DNA of 64,000 nt from Hydrogenophaga sp. NFH-34 (GTDB lineage: Bacteria; Pseudomonadota; Gammaproteobacteria; Burkholderiales; Burkholderiaceae_C): contig NZ_JACBGE010000015.1 of assembly GCF_021401345.1 (NCBI RefSeq), forward strand, positions 78,249 to 142,248. Direction: 5' to 3'. A program made the translations under genes and the position numbers. Positions 45,997 to 54,365 of this stretch are shown here, in pieces; the stretch's first letter is position 1; every line of letters starts with the position of its first letter. The notes under the pieces were generated by a model. The model did no database searches and was not told the origin of the DNA. It was given only the letters and a program-made list of their open reading frames with translations.

Positions 45997-46730
45997 GTGA
46001 AGCATTGCTGAAACTCGAAGGGGTGCATACCCACATCGGCGCATACCACATCCTGCATGGCGTGGACCTCGTGGTGCCGGCCAACCAGCTCACCATGCTG
46101 CTGGGCCGCAACGGCGCGGGCAAGACCACCACGCTGCGCACGATCATGGGCTTGTGGCACGCCAGCCAGGGTTCGGTGACGCTGGCCGGGCAGGACATCA
46201 CACAGCGCCCCACGCCCGATATCGCGCGCGCCGGCGTGGCCTACGTGCCCGAGAACATGGGCATCTTCGCCGACCTCAGCGTCAAGGAAAACATGGTGCT
46301 GGCCGCGCGCGGCGCACGCACCGTGGACGACATCGACACCACGCGGCTCGAATGGATCTTCGGCCTGTTCCCGGCCATGAAGAAGTTCTGGAACCACCCG
46401 GCGGGCAAGCTCTCGGGCGGGCAAAAGCAAATGCTGGCGGTCTCGCGCGCCATCGTGGAGCCGCGCCAACTGCTGCTGATCGACGAGCCCAGCAAGGGCC
46501 TGGCGCCGGCCATCATCCAGAACATGATCGCGGCCTTCCGGGAGCTCAAGGCCGCGCAGACCACCATCCTGCTGGTCGAGCAGAACTTCAATTTCGCCCG
46601 CCAGCTGGGCGACAGCGTGGCCGTGATGGACGACGGCCAGGTCGTGCACAGCGGCGCCATGGCCGAGCTGGCCGAAGACGAGGCGCTGCAGGCCAAGCTG
46701 CTGGGGCTGTCACTGGGAGCGCATCAATGA
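45993..46730 (+). CDS. livF: ABC transporter ATP-binding protein (LivF-like)
   Basis: 245-residue ATPase: Walker A GRNGAGKTTTLRTIMGL, ABC signature KLSGGQKQMLAVSRAI, Walker B LLLIDEPSKGLAP, His switch LLVEQNFNFA. LivF-type subunits differ from LivG by the shorter helical region and the typical opening LEGVHTHIGAYHILHGV. It overlaps livG by 4 bp. The stop codon lies in the first copy of the 46.7-kb repeat, which begins ATGAACCCCC. Confidence 0.93.
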   Translation: MSEALLKLEGVHTHIGAYHILHGVDLVVPANQLTMLLGRNGAGKTTTLRTIMGLWHASQGSVTLAGQDITQRPTPDIARAGVAYVPENMGIFADLSVKENMVLAARGARTVDDIDTTRLEWIFGLFPAMKKFWNHPAGKLSGGQKQMLAVSRAIVEPRQLLLIDEPSKGLAPAIIQNMIAAFRELKAAQTTILLVEQNFNFARQLGDSVAVMDDGQVVHSGAMAELAEDEALQAKLLGLSLGAHQ

Positions 46731-46901
46731 ACCCCCACGCTCATCACTGTGTGTATTCGCTGCCCCCCGGGGGGGCGCAGGCCTCCCTTGGGGCGGCCCG
46801 GCGGGAGGCGCGCATATGAACCCCCACGCTCATCACTGTGTGTATTCGCTGCCCCCCGAGGGGGCGCAGGCCTCCCTTGGGGCGGCCCGGCGGGAGACCT
46901 C
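46727..46901. repeat. Two tandem copies of a GC-rich repeat (89 and 86 bp) between livF and livH
   Basis: Copies at 46727-46815 and 46816-46901, identical over about 80 bp except for one base. Each begins ATGAACCCCCACGCTCATCA and contains GCTGCCCCCCGAGGGGGCGC (GGG in copy 1). The core is shared with the ybgC-linked repeats at 1393-1574. The first copy provides the end of livF; the second runs to the base before the livH ATG, so translation of livH may have been separated from livF by the insertion. Confidence 0.9.
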
Positions 46902-47885
46902 ATGAACAAACTCGATCTCGACTGGAAACCCCTGGCCCTGGTGCCGGTGCTGGCGTTGCTGGCACTGCCTTTGGTGGGCAGCCCCTCGACCTGGCTGACA
47001 CTGACCGTCGCCGGTCTGGCGATGGGGCTGATCGTCTTCATCATCGCCTCGGGCCTGACGCTGGTGTTCGGTCTGATGGACGTGCTCAATTTCGGCCACG
47101 GCGTGTTCATCGCGCTGGGCGCCTTCATGGCGGTCACCGTCATGGGCGGCATGGCCGACTGGGTGTCGGCGCAGAACTTCTGGCTCAACCTGGCCGCGCT
47201 GGTGCCGGCGATGCTGGCGGCGATGGCCGTGGCCGGTGCGCTGGGGCTGGCGTTCGAGCGCTTCATCGTGCGCCCGGTGTACGGCCAGCATCTGAAGCAG
47301 ATCCTCATCACCATGGGCGGCATGATCATCGGCGAGGAGCTGATCAAGGTGATCTGGGGCCCCGAGCAGCGCCCGCTGCCGCTGCCCGAAGCACTGCGCG
47401 GCTCGTTCCTGCTGGGCGACGCGGCGGTCGAGAAGTACCGCGTGCTGGCGGTGCTGGTGGGCCTGGCGGTGTTCGCGGTCATGGTCTGGGTGCTCAACCG
47501 CACCAAGGTCGGCCTGCTGATCCGCGCCGGCGTGCAGGACCGCGAAATGGTGGAGTCGCTGGGCTACCGCATCCAGCGCCTGTTCGTGGGCGTGTTCGTG
47601 GTCGGCAGCGCGCTGGCCGGCCTGGGCGGCGTGATGTGGGGGCTGTACCAGCAGAACGTGGTGCCGCAGATGGGCGCACAGGTCAACGTGCTGATCTTCA
47701 TCGTCATCATCATCGGCGGCCTGGGCTCCACGCTGGGCGCGCTGATCGGGGCATTGCTGGTGGGCCTGATGGCCAACTACACCGGCTTTCTGGTGCCCAA
47801 GGTGGCGCTGTTTTCCAACATCGCGCTGATGGTGGCGATCCTGCTGTGGCGGCCGCAGGGCGTCTACCCGGTGACGAACCGATGA
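46902..47885 (+). CDS. livH: ABC transporter permease (LivH-like)
   Basis: 327-residue inner-membrane permease with about eight to nine helices. Family marks: GLTLVFGLMDVLNFGHGVFIALGAF at the start of the domain and the cytoplasmic coupling segment QDREMVESLGYRIQRLF with GVFVVGSALAGLGGVMWG. ATG at 46902 (MNKLDLDWKPLAL) follows GGGAG from the repeat end. Together with livM it forms the membrane channel. Confidence 0.93.
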   Translation: MNKLDLDWKPLALVPVLALLALPLVGSPSTWLTLTVAGLAMGLIVFIIASGLTLVFGLMDVLNFGHGVFIALGAFMAVTVMGGMADWVSAQNFWLNLAALVPAMLAAMAVAGALGLAFERFIVRPVYGQHLKQILITMGGMIIGEELIKVIWGPEQRPLPLPEALRGSFLLGDAAVEKYRVLAVLVGLAVFAVMVWVLNRTKVGLLIRAGVQDREMVESLGYRIQRLFVGVFVVGSALAGLGGVMWGLYQQNVVPQMGAQVNVLIFIVIIIGGLGSTLGALIGALLVGLMANYTGFLVPKVALFSNIALMVAILLWRPQGVYPVTNR

Positions 47886-48021
47886 CCCCCCGCGCCGCCT
47901 TCTGCGTCACCCCCCAGGGGCGCAGCCTGTGGCACGGCGGAGCCGGTTCCACGGCTGCAACTGGACGTTGCGTGCCTGCGCTGTGTGCGATGGGCCTACT
48001 GAACTTGAATGGGGTTTCTTC
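47886..48021. repeat. GC-rich repetitive spacer between livH and livM
   Basis: 136 bp without a gene. It contains CACCCCCCAGGGGCGCAG, a degenerate form of the CCCCCCGAGGGGGCGCAG core, and AGCCGGTTCCACGGCTG, shared with the livK-livG spacer. Probably a decayed copy of the same repeat family. No terminator seen. Confidence 0.5.
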
Positions 48022-49122
48022 ATGCTGACCCGACTGCTTTCCCATGACTTGCCGCGCAGCCGCGTGCTGGCGGCGGTGCTGATCCTGCTGGTGCTGGGGC
48101 TGGCCTTCGCGCCTTTCCTGTTCCCCGGCGTCAAGGCGCTCAACGTGGCGGCCAAGGTGCTGGTCTTCATCGCGCTGGTGGTGAGCTTCGATCTGCTGCT
48201 GGGCTACACCGGCATCGTGAGCTTCGCGCACACCATGTTCTTCGGCATCGGTGCCTACGGCGTGGCGATCGCGCTGTCGGCGGTGGAAGAGCCTTCGTGG
48301 TCGGCACTGCTGCTGGGGGTGCTGTGCGCCCTGGTGGTGTCGCTGCTGCTGTCGCTGGTGATCGGGCTGTTCTCGCTGCGCGTGAAGGCCATCTTCTTCG
48401 CCATGATCACGCTGGCCGTGGCCTCGGCCTTTCTCACGCTGGCGTCGCAGCTGTCGGACTTCACCGGCGGCGAGGACGGCCTGAGCTTCAGCGTGCCCGA
48501 GCTGCTGACGCCCGGTTTCTCGCTCAGCGAGGACGACTTTGCCGGCCCGTTCGGTGACGTCGCGCTCAACGGCCGGCTCATCACCTACTACCTGCTGTTC
48601 GTGGTGGTCACGGGCATGTTCCTGGTGATGCTGCGCATCGTCAACTCGCCCTTCGGCCGCGTCTTGCAGGCGATCCGCGAAAACGACTTCCGGGCCGAGG
48701 CGCTGGGCTACCGCACGGTGGTCTACCGCACGCTGTCCAACGTCATCTCGGCAGCGTTCGCCACGCTCGCTGGCTGCCTGCTGGCGCTCTGGCTGCGCTA
48801 CAACGGGCCGGACACCTCGCTGTCGTTCGAGATCATGCTCGACATCCTGCTCATCGTCGTGATCGGCGGCATGGGCACGCTCTACGGCGCCATCATCGGC
48901 AGCGTGCTGTTCCTGCTGGCGCAAAGCTATCTGCAGGACCTGCTGCGCGTGGCCGGTGACGCGGTGGCCGGGGTGCCGCTGCTGCCCGCGTTGCTCACAC
49001 CCGACCGCTGGCTGCTCTGGCTCGGCCTGCTGTTCGTGCTCTCCGTGTACTACTTTCCCACCGGCATCGTCGGCAAGCTCCGCGAGCGCGCGGTGCTGGC
49101 GCGCGTGAAAGGCCTGCAATGA
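48022..49122 (+). CDS. livM: ABC transporter permease (LivM-like)
   Basis: 366-residue permease, about nine to ten helices. Typical LivM segments: LLLGYTGIVSFAHTMFFGIGAYGVAI, the coupling region RVLQAIRENDFRAEALGYRTVVYR, and EIMLDILLIVVIGGMGTLYGAIIGSVLF. The start MLTRLLSHDLP at 48022 was chosen because the frame upstream reads through the repeat spacer. Its stop overlaps the start of the hydrolase gene by 4 bp, so the hydrolase belongs to the operon. Confidence 0.93.
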   Translation: MLTRLLSHDLPRSRVLAAVLILLVLGLAFAPFLFPGVKALNVAAKVLVFIALVVSFDLLLGYTGIVSFAHTMFFGIGAYGVAIALSAVEEPSWSALLLGVLCALVVSLLLSLVIGLFSLRVKAIFFAMITLAVASAFLTLASQLSDFTGGEDGLSFSVPELLTPGFSLSEDDFAGPFGDVALNGRLITYYLLFVVVTGMFLVMLRIVNSPFGRVLQAIRENDFRAEALGYRTVVYRTLSNVISAAFATLAGCLLALWLRYNGPDTSLSFEIMLDILLIVVIGGMGTLYGAIIGSVLFLLAQSYLQDLLRVAGDAVAGVPLLPALLTPDRWLLWLGLLFVLSVYYFPTGIVGKLRERAVLARVKGLQ

Positions 49123-49988
49123 ACCCCTCGCCCGTGATTCCCCAGTCGCGTTACCTCGCCTGCGAAGGGCGCGAGATCCATTTCATGGACTGGTCACCCG
49201 CCCCCGGCACGCCCGATCGCGGCACGGTGGTCGCCTGGCACGGCCTGGCCCGGACCGGGCGCGACATGGACCCACTGGCCGCGCACCTGGCGGCGCAGGG
49301 CTGGCGCGTCGTCTGCCCGGACACCATCGGCCGGGGGCTGTCGCAGTGGAGCCCGGAGCCGCTGGCCGAATACTGCCTGGCTTTTTACGCCCGGCTGGCG
49401 CGCTCGCTGGTCGACCAGCTCGGCCTGGCGGATTTCCAGTGGGTGGGCACCTCGATGGGCGGTGCCATCGGCATGGTCTGTGCCGACGGCCCGCTGCGCG
49501 GGCGCATCCAGCGCCTGGTGCTCAACGACATCGGCCCCGAACTGGCTGCGCCCGCCGTTGAACGCATCCGCACCTACGCGGGCAGCCCGGCGGCGTTCGA
49601 TACCGTGAGCGAGCTGGAGCAGTACTTCCGCACGGTCTACAAGCCCTACGGTTACCTGTCCGACGCGCAGTGGCGGCTGCTGACCGAAAGCTCGACCCGC
49701 CGCCTGCCCGACGGCCGCGTGACGCCGCATTACGACCCGGCCATGGCCCAGCAGTTCACGCACCACCCGCAGGACTACGCCCTGTGGCCGGTGTACGACC
49801 GCATCGAGGTGCCAGTGCTCTGCCTGCGCGGCGTGGATTCGGACCTGCTGCTGGCCGACACCGCCGAAGCCATGCGCGACCGCGGACCGCGTGCGCTGGT
49901 GGTCACCATCGCCGACTGCGGCCACGCGCCGGCGCTGAACGTGCCCGACCAGATGGAGCTGGTGCAGCGCTTCCTTTCGGGGCACTGA
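49119..49988 (+). CDS. Alpha/beta hydrolase
   Basis: 289 residues, alpha/beta-hydrolase fold, no signal peptide. Oxyanion region VVAWHGLARTGRD, nucleophile elbow VGTSMGGAIG (Ser), acid in CLRGVDSDLL and His in DCGHAPALNV complete a plausible triad. It is co-transcribed and overlaps livM, so it may hydrolyse the compound imported by the liv-type transporter, for example an ester, amide or lactone; the substrate is not visible. It converges with the sensor-kinase gene at 50064; the gap contains a GC-rich palindrome but no clear terminator. Confidence 0.88.
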   Translation: MNPSPVIPQSRYLACEGREIHFMDWSPAPGTPDRGTVVAWHGLARTGRDMDPLAAHLAAQGWRVVCPDTIGRGLSQWSPEPLAEYCLAFYARLARSLVDQLGLADFQWVGTSMGGAIGMVCADGPLRGRIQRLVLNDIGPELAAPAVERIRTYAGSPAAFDTVSELEQYFRTVYKPYGYLSDAQWRLLTESSTRRLPDGRVTPHYDPAMAQQFTHHPQDYALWPVYDRIEVPVLCLRGVDSDLLLADTAEAMRDRGPRALVVTIADCGHAPALNVPDQMELVQRFLSGH

Positions 49989-50063
49989 GCCGCGCCCGCC
50001 CGGGCGGGGGTTGGGGCCTGTTCACACCTATTTTGAAATGTGCGGCGGTTCTGTGGGCAGGCC

Positions 50064-51470
50064 TTACGCCAGCGGCAACGCCACGCTGGCGCGCAGGCCC
50101 CGGTCGTGGTCGGCGCTGTCCAGTTGCAGCGACGAACCCAGCAGGCCGGCGTAGCGGGCCACGATGTAGAGACCCAGACCGCTGCCCTGGCCGAGCAGTT
50201 CGCCCTCGCGGCCCTGGCTCCAGCGCTGCATGAGGTTGCGGCGCAGGGGTTCGGCGATGCCGGGGCCATCGTCCACCACCGACAGCACGCAACGGCGTGC
50301 GCCGTCCTCTGTCGCCAGTTCGACCGTGATCGTGCGGCCGCCGTAGCGCATGGCGTTGTCGATCAGGTTGTCGAGGATGCCTTCGATCATGGCGGGGTCG
50401 GCCCAGACCACGACGTCGTCCATGCGTCCCTCCAGCCCGCGCGCGCCGAGGTCGACACCGCGCGCATCGGCCGTGTCCAGGTGGCGCAGCACCGCCTGGC
50501 CGATGAAGTGCGTGAGCGAGACGCGCTCTTTCTGCAGCACGACTTCGGCCTCGTCGGCTGCGGCCAGGTCGAGCAACTGGTTGACCAGGCGCCCGGTGCG
50601 CTCGGCGCTGTCGGCGATCTGCTGCAACGGCTGTCGCGCCTCGGCCGCTTCGGGGTGGGCCAGGCCGTAGTCGGCCAGCGCACGGATGCGTGCCAGCGGC
50701 GTGCGCAACTCGTGGGCCACGTTGCCAATGAATTCGCGCTGCGTGCGCACGCTGCGGCCCAGCCGGTCGAACAAGGCATTGACCGCCTGGCCCACGGCGG
50801 CGATTTCGCGGGTGGACGGGGTGATGGCCACCGGTGTCAGGTCTTGGGCATCCCGGTCCGCCAGGGCCGCCTGCAGCCGGCCCAGCGGAGCCAGATCGCG
50901 CTCGATGCGGCGCCACAACCAGAAGGCCAGCAGGCTCAGCATCAGCAGCAGGGGCAGGGCGCCGAACAGCAGCATGCGCTGGACCAGGGCCGCGCGCACA
51001 TAGGTGGTGTGTGCCATCACCACATGGAAAGGGTCACCCAGCACTTCGTGGCGCAGTGTCACGGCACGCACCGGCAGCCCGTGGTAGACGATGTTGCTGT
51101 AGCGGAAGCGCTGATCGCTGTCGGGCCAGGGGGTGGGCGGCAGCGGGGTGCCCGCCAGCCGGGTACCGTCGGGTCGCAGCACGGTGAAGTGCACGGCCTC
51201 GGCCTGGTCGAACAGCGCGGCGCGGAGTTCGCTTTCGGTCAGTTGCAGGCCCACGGCGCCGTCGGGGCCGGCCTGGACGTAGGAGGCGATCGAGTAGGCG
51301 TCGTCGACCAGGGCGCGGTCGAAAGCCTGCTCGGTGAAATGGCTGGCGACCCCGAGCGTGGCCACCGTGCCCACCAGCCAGGTGAGCACCAGGGGCAGCA
51401 TCACGTGCCGCAGCATGCGCACGCGCAGCGAGGGAGGCAGCGCTGGGGCGGGGCGCGGGTCGGCGGTCAA
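50064..51470 (-). CDS. Sensor histidine kinase (TctE/QseC-like) linked to tctBA
   Basis: 468 residues. TM1 at about 22-44, a periplasmic region to about 165, TM2 at about 168-188 (LLFGALPLLLMLSLLAFWLW), HAMP-like linker, HisKA with phosphoacceptor in GNVAHELRTPLARIRAL, and HATPase with NLIDNAMRYGG, DDGPGIAEPL and GSGLGLYI. It is the last gene of tctB-tctA-regulator-kinase and overlaps the regulator by 4 bp. A similar but distinct pair (tctDE) is at 34.6-36.7 kb. Confidence 0.92.
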   Translation of the reverse strand: MTADPRPAPALPPSLRVRMLRHVMLPLVLTWLVGTVATLGVASHFTEQAFDRALVDDAYSIASYVQAGPDGAVGLQLTESELRAALFDQAEAVHFTVLRPDGTRLAGTPLPPTPWPDSDQRFRYSNIVYHGLPVRAVTLRHEVLGDPFHVVMAHTTYVRAALVQRMLLFGALPLLLMLSLLAFWLWRRIERDLAPLGRLQAALADRDAQDLTPVAITPSTREIAAVGQAVNALFDRLGRSVRTQREFIGNVAHELRTPLARIRALADYGLAHPEAAEARQPLQQIADSAERTGRLVNQLLDLAAADEAEVVLQKERVSLTHFIGQAVLRHLDTADARGVDLGARGLEGRMDDVVVWADPAMIEGILDNLIDNAMRYGGRTITVELATEDGARRCVLSVVDDGPGIAEPLRRNLMQRWSQGREGELLGQGSGLGLYIVARYAGLLGSSLQLDSADHDRGLRASVALPLA

Positions 51471-52156
51471 TTTTCCGGCTCCAGCAGGTAGCCGATGCCG
51501 CGCAGCGTGCGGATCGACGCACCGCTGCCCGCCAGCTTCTTGCGCAGGCGCGAGATGAAGGCCTCCAGCGCGTTGTCACCCAGGGCTTCGTCGAAGCCGG
51601 AGAGCTTGTCGGAGAGCTGCCGTTTGCTGACGGCATGGCCCGGTGGGCTCATCAGTTCCCAGAGCACCTCGAACTCGCGCGCGGGCAGGTCGAGCGGCGC
51701 GTCCGCCACCGAAAACCGCCGGGCCCGCCGGTCCAGTTGCAGCGCGCCGAGGCGCGCCAGGTCGTCGCTGCCGATGGCGCGGCGCACCAGGGCGCGCAGG
51801 CGGGCTTCGACCTCGGCCAGATCGAAGGGCTTGCCCAGGTAGTCGTCGGCGCCGCTGTCGAGCCCGGTGATGCGCTCTTCCGTGCGGTTGCGCGCGGTGA
51901 GCACCAGCACGGGCGTGCGGTCGCCGCGCGCGCGGGCCTCGCGCAGCAACTGCAGACCGTTGCCCAGCGGGCTGTCGGGGCGGGCATGCTGTGGCAGGTT
52001 CAGATCGAGCAGCACCGCGTCGAAAGGCTGGACGCGCCAGAGATGGCCCGCCTCGTGCAGGGTGCCGACCGGGTCGACGCGGTGCCCCGCGTCGGTCAGG
52101 CTGCGGGCGATGACCTCGCGCAGCACGGCATCGTCTTCGACCAGCAGGATTCGCAT
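51467..52156 (-). CDS. OmpR-family response regulator linked to tctBA
   Basis: 229 residues. Receiver domain starting MRILLVEDDAVLREVIARS, phospho-Asp in AVLLDLNLPQ, and DDYLGKPFDLAEVEARL with the conserved Lys; winged helix at about 135-225. After the phospho-Asp the sequence QHARPDSPLGNGLQLL is about six residues longer than the usual LPxxxGLxLL loop, which may alter phosphorylation or dimer contacts. The start MRILLVEDD at 52156 fits the family better than an ATG 11 codons upstream. Confidence 0.92.
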   Translation of the reverse strand: MRILLVEDDAVLREVIARSLTDAGHRVDPVGTLHEAGHLWRVQPFDAVLLDLNLPQHARPDSPLGNGLQLLREARARGDRTPVLVLTARNRTEERITGLDSGADDYLGKPFDLAEVEARLRALVRRAIGSDDLARLGALQLDRRARRFSVADAPLDLPAREFEVLWELMSPPGHAVSKRQLSDKLSGFDEALGDNALEAFISRLRKKLAGSGASIRTLRGIGYLLEPEN

Positions 52157-52192
52157 GCCCGGAAGGCTAGCAGAAGGCGGGGTGGGCAAGGC

Positions 52193-53719
52193 TCAGGACC
52201 GGGACAGCCGGGCGTCGTCGAGGGCTTCCTTCGCGCGCAGGCTTTGGCGCAGGGTGCTCCAGATGGCCCACAGCAGCAGGACCGAGGTCAGCCCCAGCAG
52301 CGTGGCGCTGATCGGGCGCTCGATGAAGATCATGGGATCGCCACGCGAAATCAGCAGGGCGCGGCGCAGGTATTCCTCCAGCATGGGGCCGAGGATGTAG
52401 CCCAGCAGCAGCGGCGCGGGTTCGAACTTCAGCACCATCAGGGCGTAACCCATGATCCCCAGGGCGGCGACCATGTAGATGTCGAAGGTGTTGTTGTTGA
52501 CGCTGTACACGCCCAGCGCCACGAACACCAGGATGGCCGGGTACATCCACGAGAACGGGATGCGCAGCAGAGCCACCCACAGCCCGATCGTCGGCAGGTT
52601 CAGGATGACCAGCATGATGTTGCCGATGGCGAAGCTCACCACCAGGCCCCAGAACAGGTTGGGCTGTTCGGTGATCAGCATCGGCCCGGGCTGGATGCCG
52701 TGGATGATCAGCGCGCCCAGCATCACGGCCATGACCGCATCGCCCGGAATGCCCAGTGACAACGAAGGCACGAAGGCCGTCTGCGCGGCGGCGTTGTTGG
52801 CCGACTCGGGGGCCGAGATGCCTTCGATGGCGCCCTGGCCGAAGCGGCTCGGATCCTTGGCGACCTTCTTTTCGATGGCGTAGGCCATGAAGGCCGCGAT
52901 GGAGGGGCCCACGCCGGGCAGGGCACCCAGCGCCGCGCCCAGTGCGGAGCCGCGAACCATGGGCTTCACCGTGGCCTTGAACTCGGCCCGGTCCGGCGCC
53001 ATGGACCGCAGCGAGACCTTTTCGGGCTGGCGGTTGGCATCGGCCGAATTGATGCAGCGGATCACTTCGGCGACGCCGAACAGGCCCATGGCCAGCGCGA
53101 CGAGGTTGATGCCATCCATCAGTTCCGGCACATCGAAGGCGTAGCGCGAGATGCCGCTGTTGACGTCGGTGCCCACCATGCCCAGCAGCAGCCCGAAGAC
53201 CATCACCGCCAGGCCCTTCACGGCGGAACCCGAACTCATGGACGAGGCGGCCACCAGCCCGAGCACCATCATGGCGCAGAACTCGGCCGGGCCGAACTCG
53301 AGGCCGATCTCCGCAATGACCGGCGAGAACAGCGTCAGCAGGATCAGGCCGGACATGGCGCCGACCAGGGACGCGATCGTGGTGACGAACAGCGCCACCC
53401 CCGCCTTGCCTTTCTTGGCCATGGGATAGCCGTCGAGGCAGGTCACCGCCGAAGAGGGGGTGCCGGGCAGGTTCAGCAGGATGGAGGCGGTCGATCCGCC
53501 GTACTGCGCGCCGTAGTACACGCCGGCCAGCATGATGATGGCCGCGGTCGGGGGGATGTGGTAGGTCACCGGCAGCAGCAGCGAGATCGCCGCCAGCGCG
53601 CCGATGCCGGGCAGCACACCGACCACCGTGCCGAGGAAGACGCCGAAGAAGCAGTACAGCAGGTTGGCCGGTTCGGCCGCGACCTGCAGGCCGAGCCAGA
53701 GGTTGCCAAGCAATTCCAT
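52193..53719 (-). CDS. tctA: TctA-family large membrane subunit (second set)
   Basis: 508 residues, about ten to eleven helices. Both family signatures are clear: GVLPGIGALAAISLLLPVTYH with YYGAQYGGSTASILLNLPGTP in the first half, and GALPGVGPSIAAFMAYAIEKKVAKD with EGISAPESANNAAAQTAFVPSLSLGIPGD in the second. It is the channel subunit of a tripartite tricarboxylate transporter. It follows tctB by 16 bp and precedes the response regulator by 36 bp. There is no tctC nearby, so it must use a receptor encoded elsewhere. Confidence 0.95.
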   Translation of the reverse strand: MELLGNLWLGLQVAAEPANLLYCFFGVFLGTVVGVLPGIGALAAISLLLPVTYHIPPTAAIIMLAGVYYGAQYGGSTASILLNLPGTPSSAVTCLDGYPMAKKGKAGVALFVTTIASLVGAMSGLILLTLFSPVIAEIGLEFGPAEFCAMMVLGLVAASSMSSGSAVKGLAVMVFGLLLGMVGTDVNSGISRYAFDVPELMDGINLVALAMGLFGVAEVIRCINSADANRQPEKVSLRSMAPDRAEFKATVKPMVRGSALGAALGALPGVGPSIAAFMAYAIEKKVAKDPSRFGQGAIEGISAPESANNAAAQTAFVPSLSLGIPGDAVMAVMLGALIIHGIQPGPMLITEQPNLFWGLVVSFAIGNIMLVILNLPTIGLWVALLRIPFSWMYPAILVFVALGVYSVNNNTFDIYMVAALGIMGYALMVLKFEPAPLLLGYILGPMLEEYLRRALLISRGDPMIFIERPISATLLGLTSVLLLWAIWSTLRQSLRAKEALDDARLSRS

Positions 53720-53735
53720 GGGGACTCCTTCGGGT

Positions 53736-54182
53736 TCAGGCCGACCAGGGCCAGATGGGCAGCACCATCTGCAGGCCGATGGGGAAGATCAGCGTGGTGA
53801 GCACGGCCACCACGGTGCACACGGTCAGGCGTGTGCGCAGGCGCATGGCCGAGGGCACCAGCGACAGCAGCGCGGTGAGGAAGGCCGCCACAAACACGCC
53901 CAGCAGGTGCAGCATGAACGCGAAACCGATCAGGCTGAGCACGCACCAGAACAGGTTGTTCCACTGCACCTGCACCGCGGTGCCCCGCCGCCACAGGGCG
54001 GGCAGGGCCACCAGCAGGCCGAGCACGGCCAGCACCCAGCCCAGCACCACCGGAAAGTAGCCGGGGCCCATGCGGGCGGCGGTGCCAAATTCGTAGTCGC
54101 GGCCATGGAGGGCAAAGAACAGGCCTGCTGCGGTCATGAGCAGGCCCCCCAGAAGATCGTGAATGTCTCGGGTCGTTTTCAT
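53736..54182 (-). CDS. tctB: TctB-family small membrane subunit (second set)
   Basis: 148 residues, four predicted helices: DIHDLLGGLLMTAAGLFFAL, then the family motif GTAARMGPGYFPVVLGWVLAVLG, and two helices toward the C-terminus. It is the first gene of the four-gene operon. The upstream 183-bp gap to hemH contains no gene; CTTAAG-type sequence near 54300 is the only AT-rich element, and no promoter was convincingly placed. Confidence 0.92.
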   Translation of the reverse strand: MKTTRDIHDLLGGLLMTAAGLFFALHGRDYEFGTAARMGPGYFPVVLGWVLAVLGLLVALPALWRRGTAVQVQWNNLFWCVLSLIGFAFMLHLLGVFVAAFLTALLSLVPSAMRLRTRLTVCTVVAVLTTLIFPIGLQMVLPIWPWSA

Positions 54183-54365
54183 GCGGATCGGAGAACGGGC
54201 GCCAGCGCGCCGTTGACGGGAGCCGCGACCAGCGGCGCGACCACGAAGCCGTGCCCCCGCAGCGCCAGGGTCGGCGCCGCGGGGAAGGCATGAAGTCAGC
54301 TTAAGGCGGGGTTCCTGACCAGAACCTGATCGGGGTCGGGCCTGTGGCGGGACCGGCCAGGGGCC

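Noticed and set aside
47929..48028. Upstream-extended livM start reading through the repeat spacer
   Set aside because: The extension encodes repeat-derived residues and has no permease character; the ATG at 48022 gives a normal LivM N-terminus.
49989..50063. Bidirectional terminator between the hydrolase and the kinase genes
   Set aside because: CCCGCCCGGGCGGG is a palindrome, but no adequate T-run follows on either strand.
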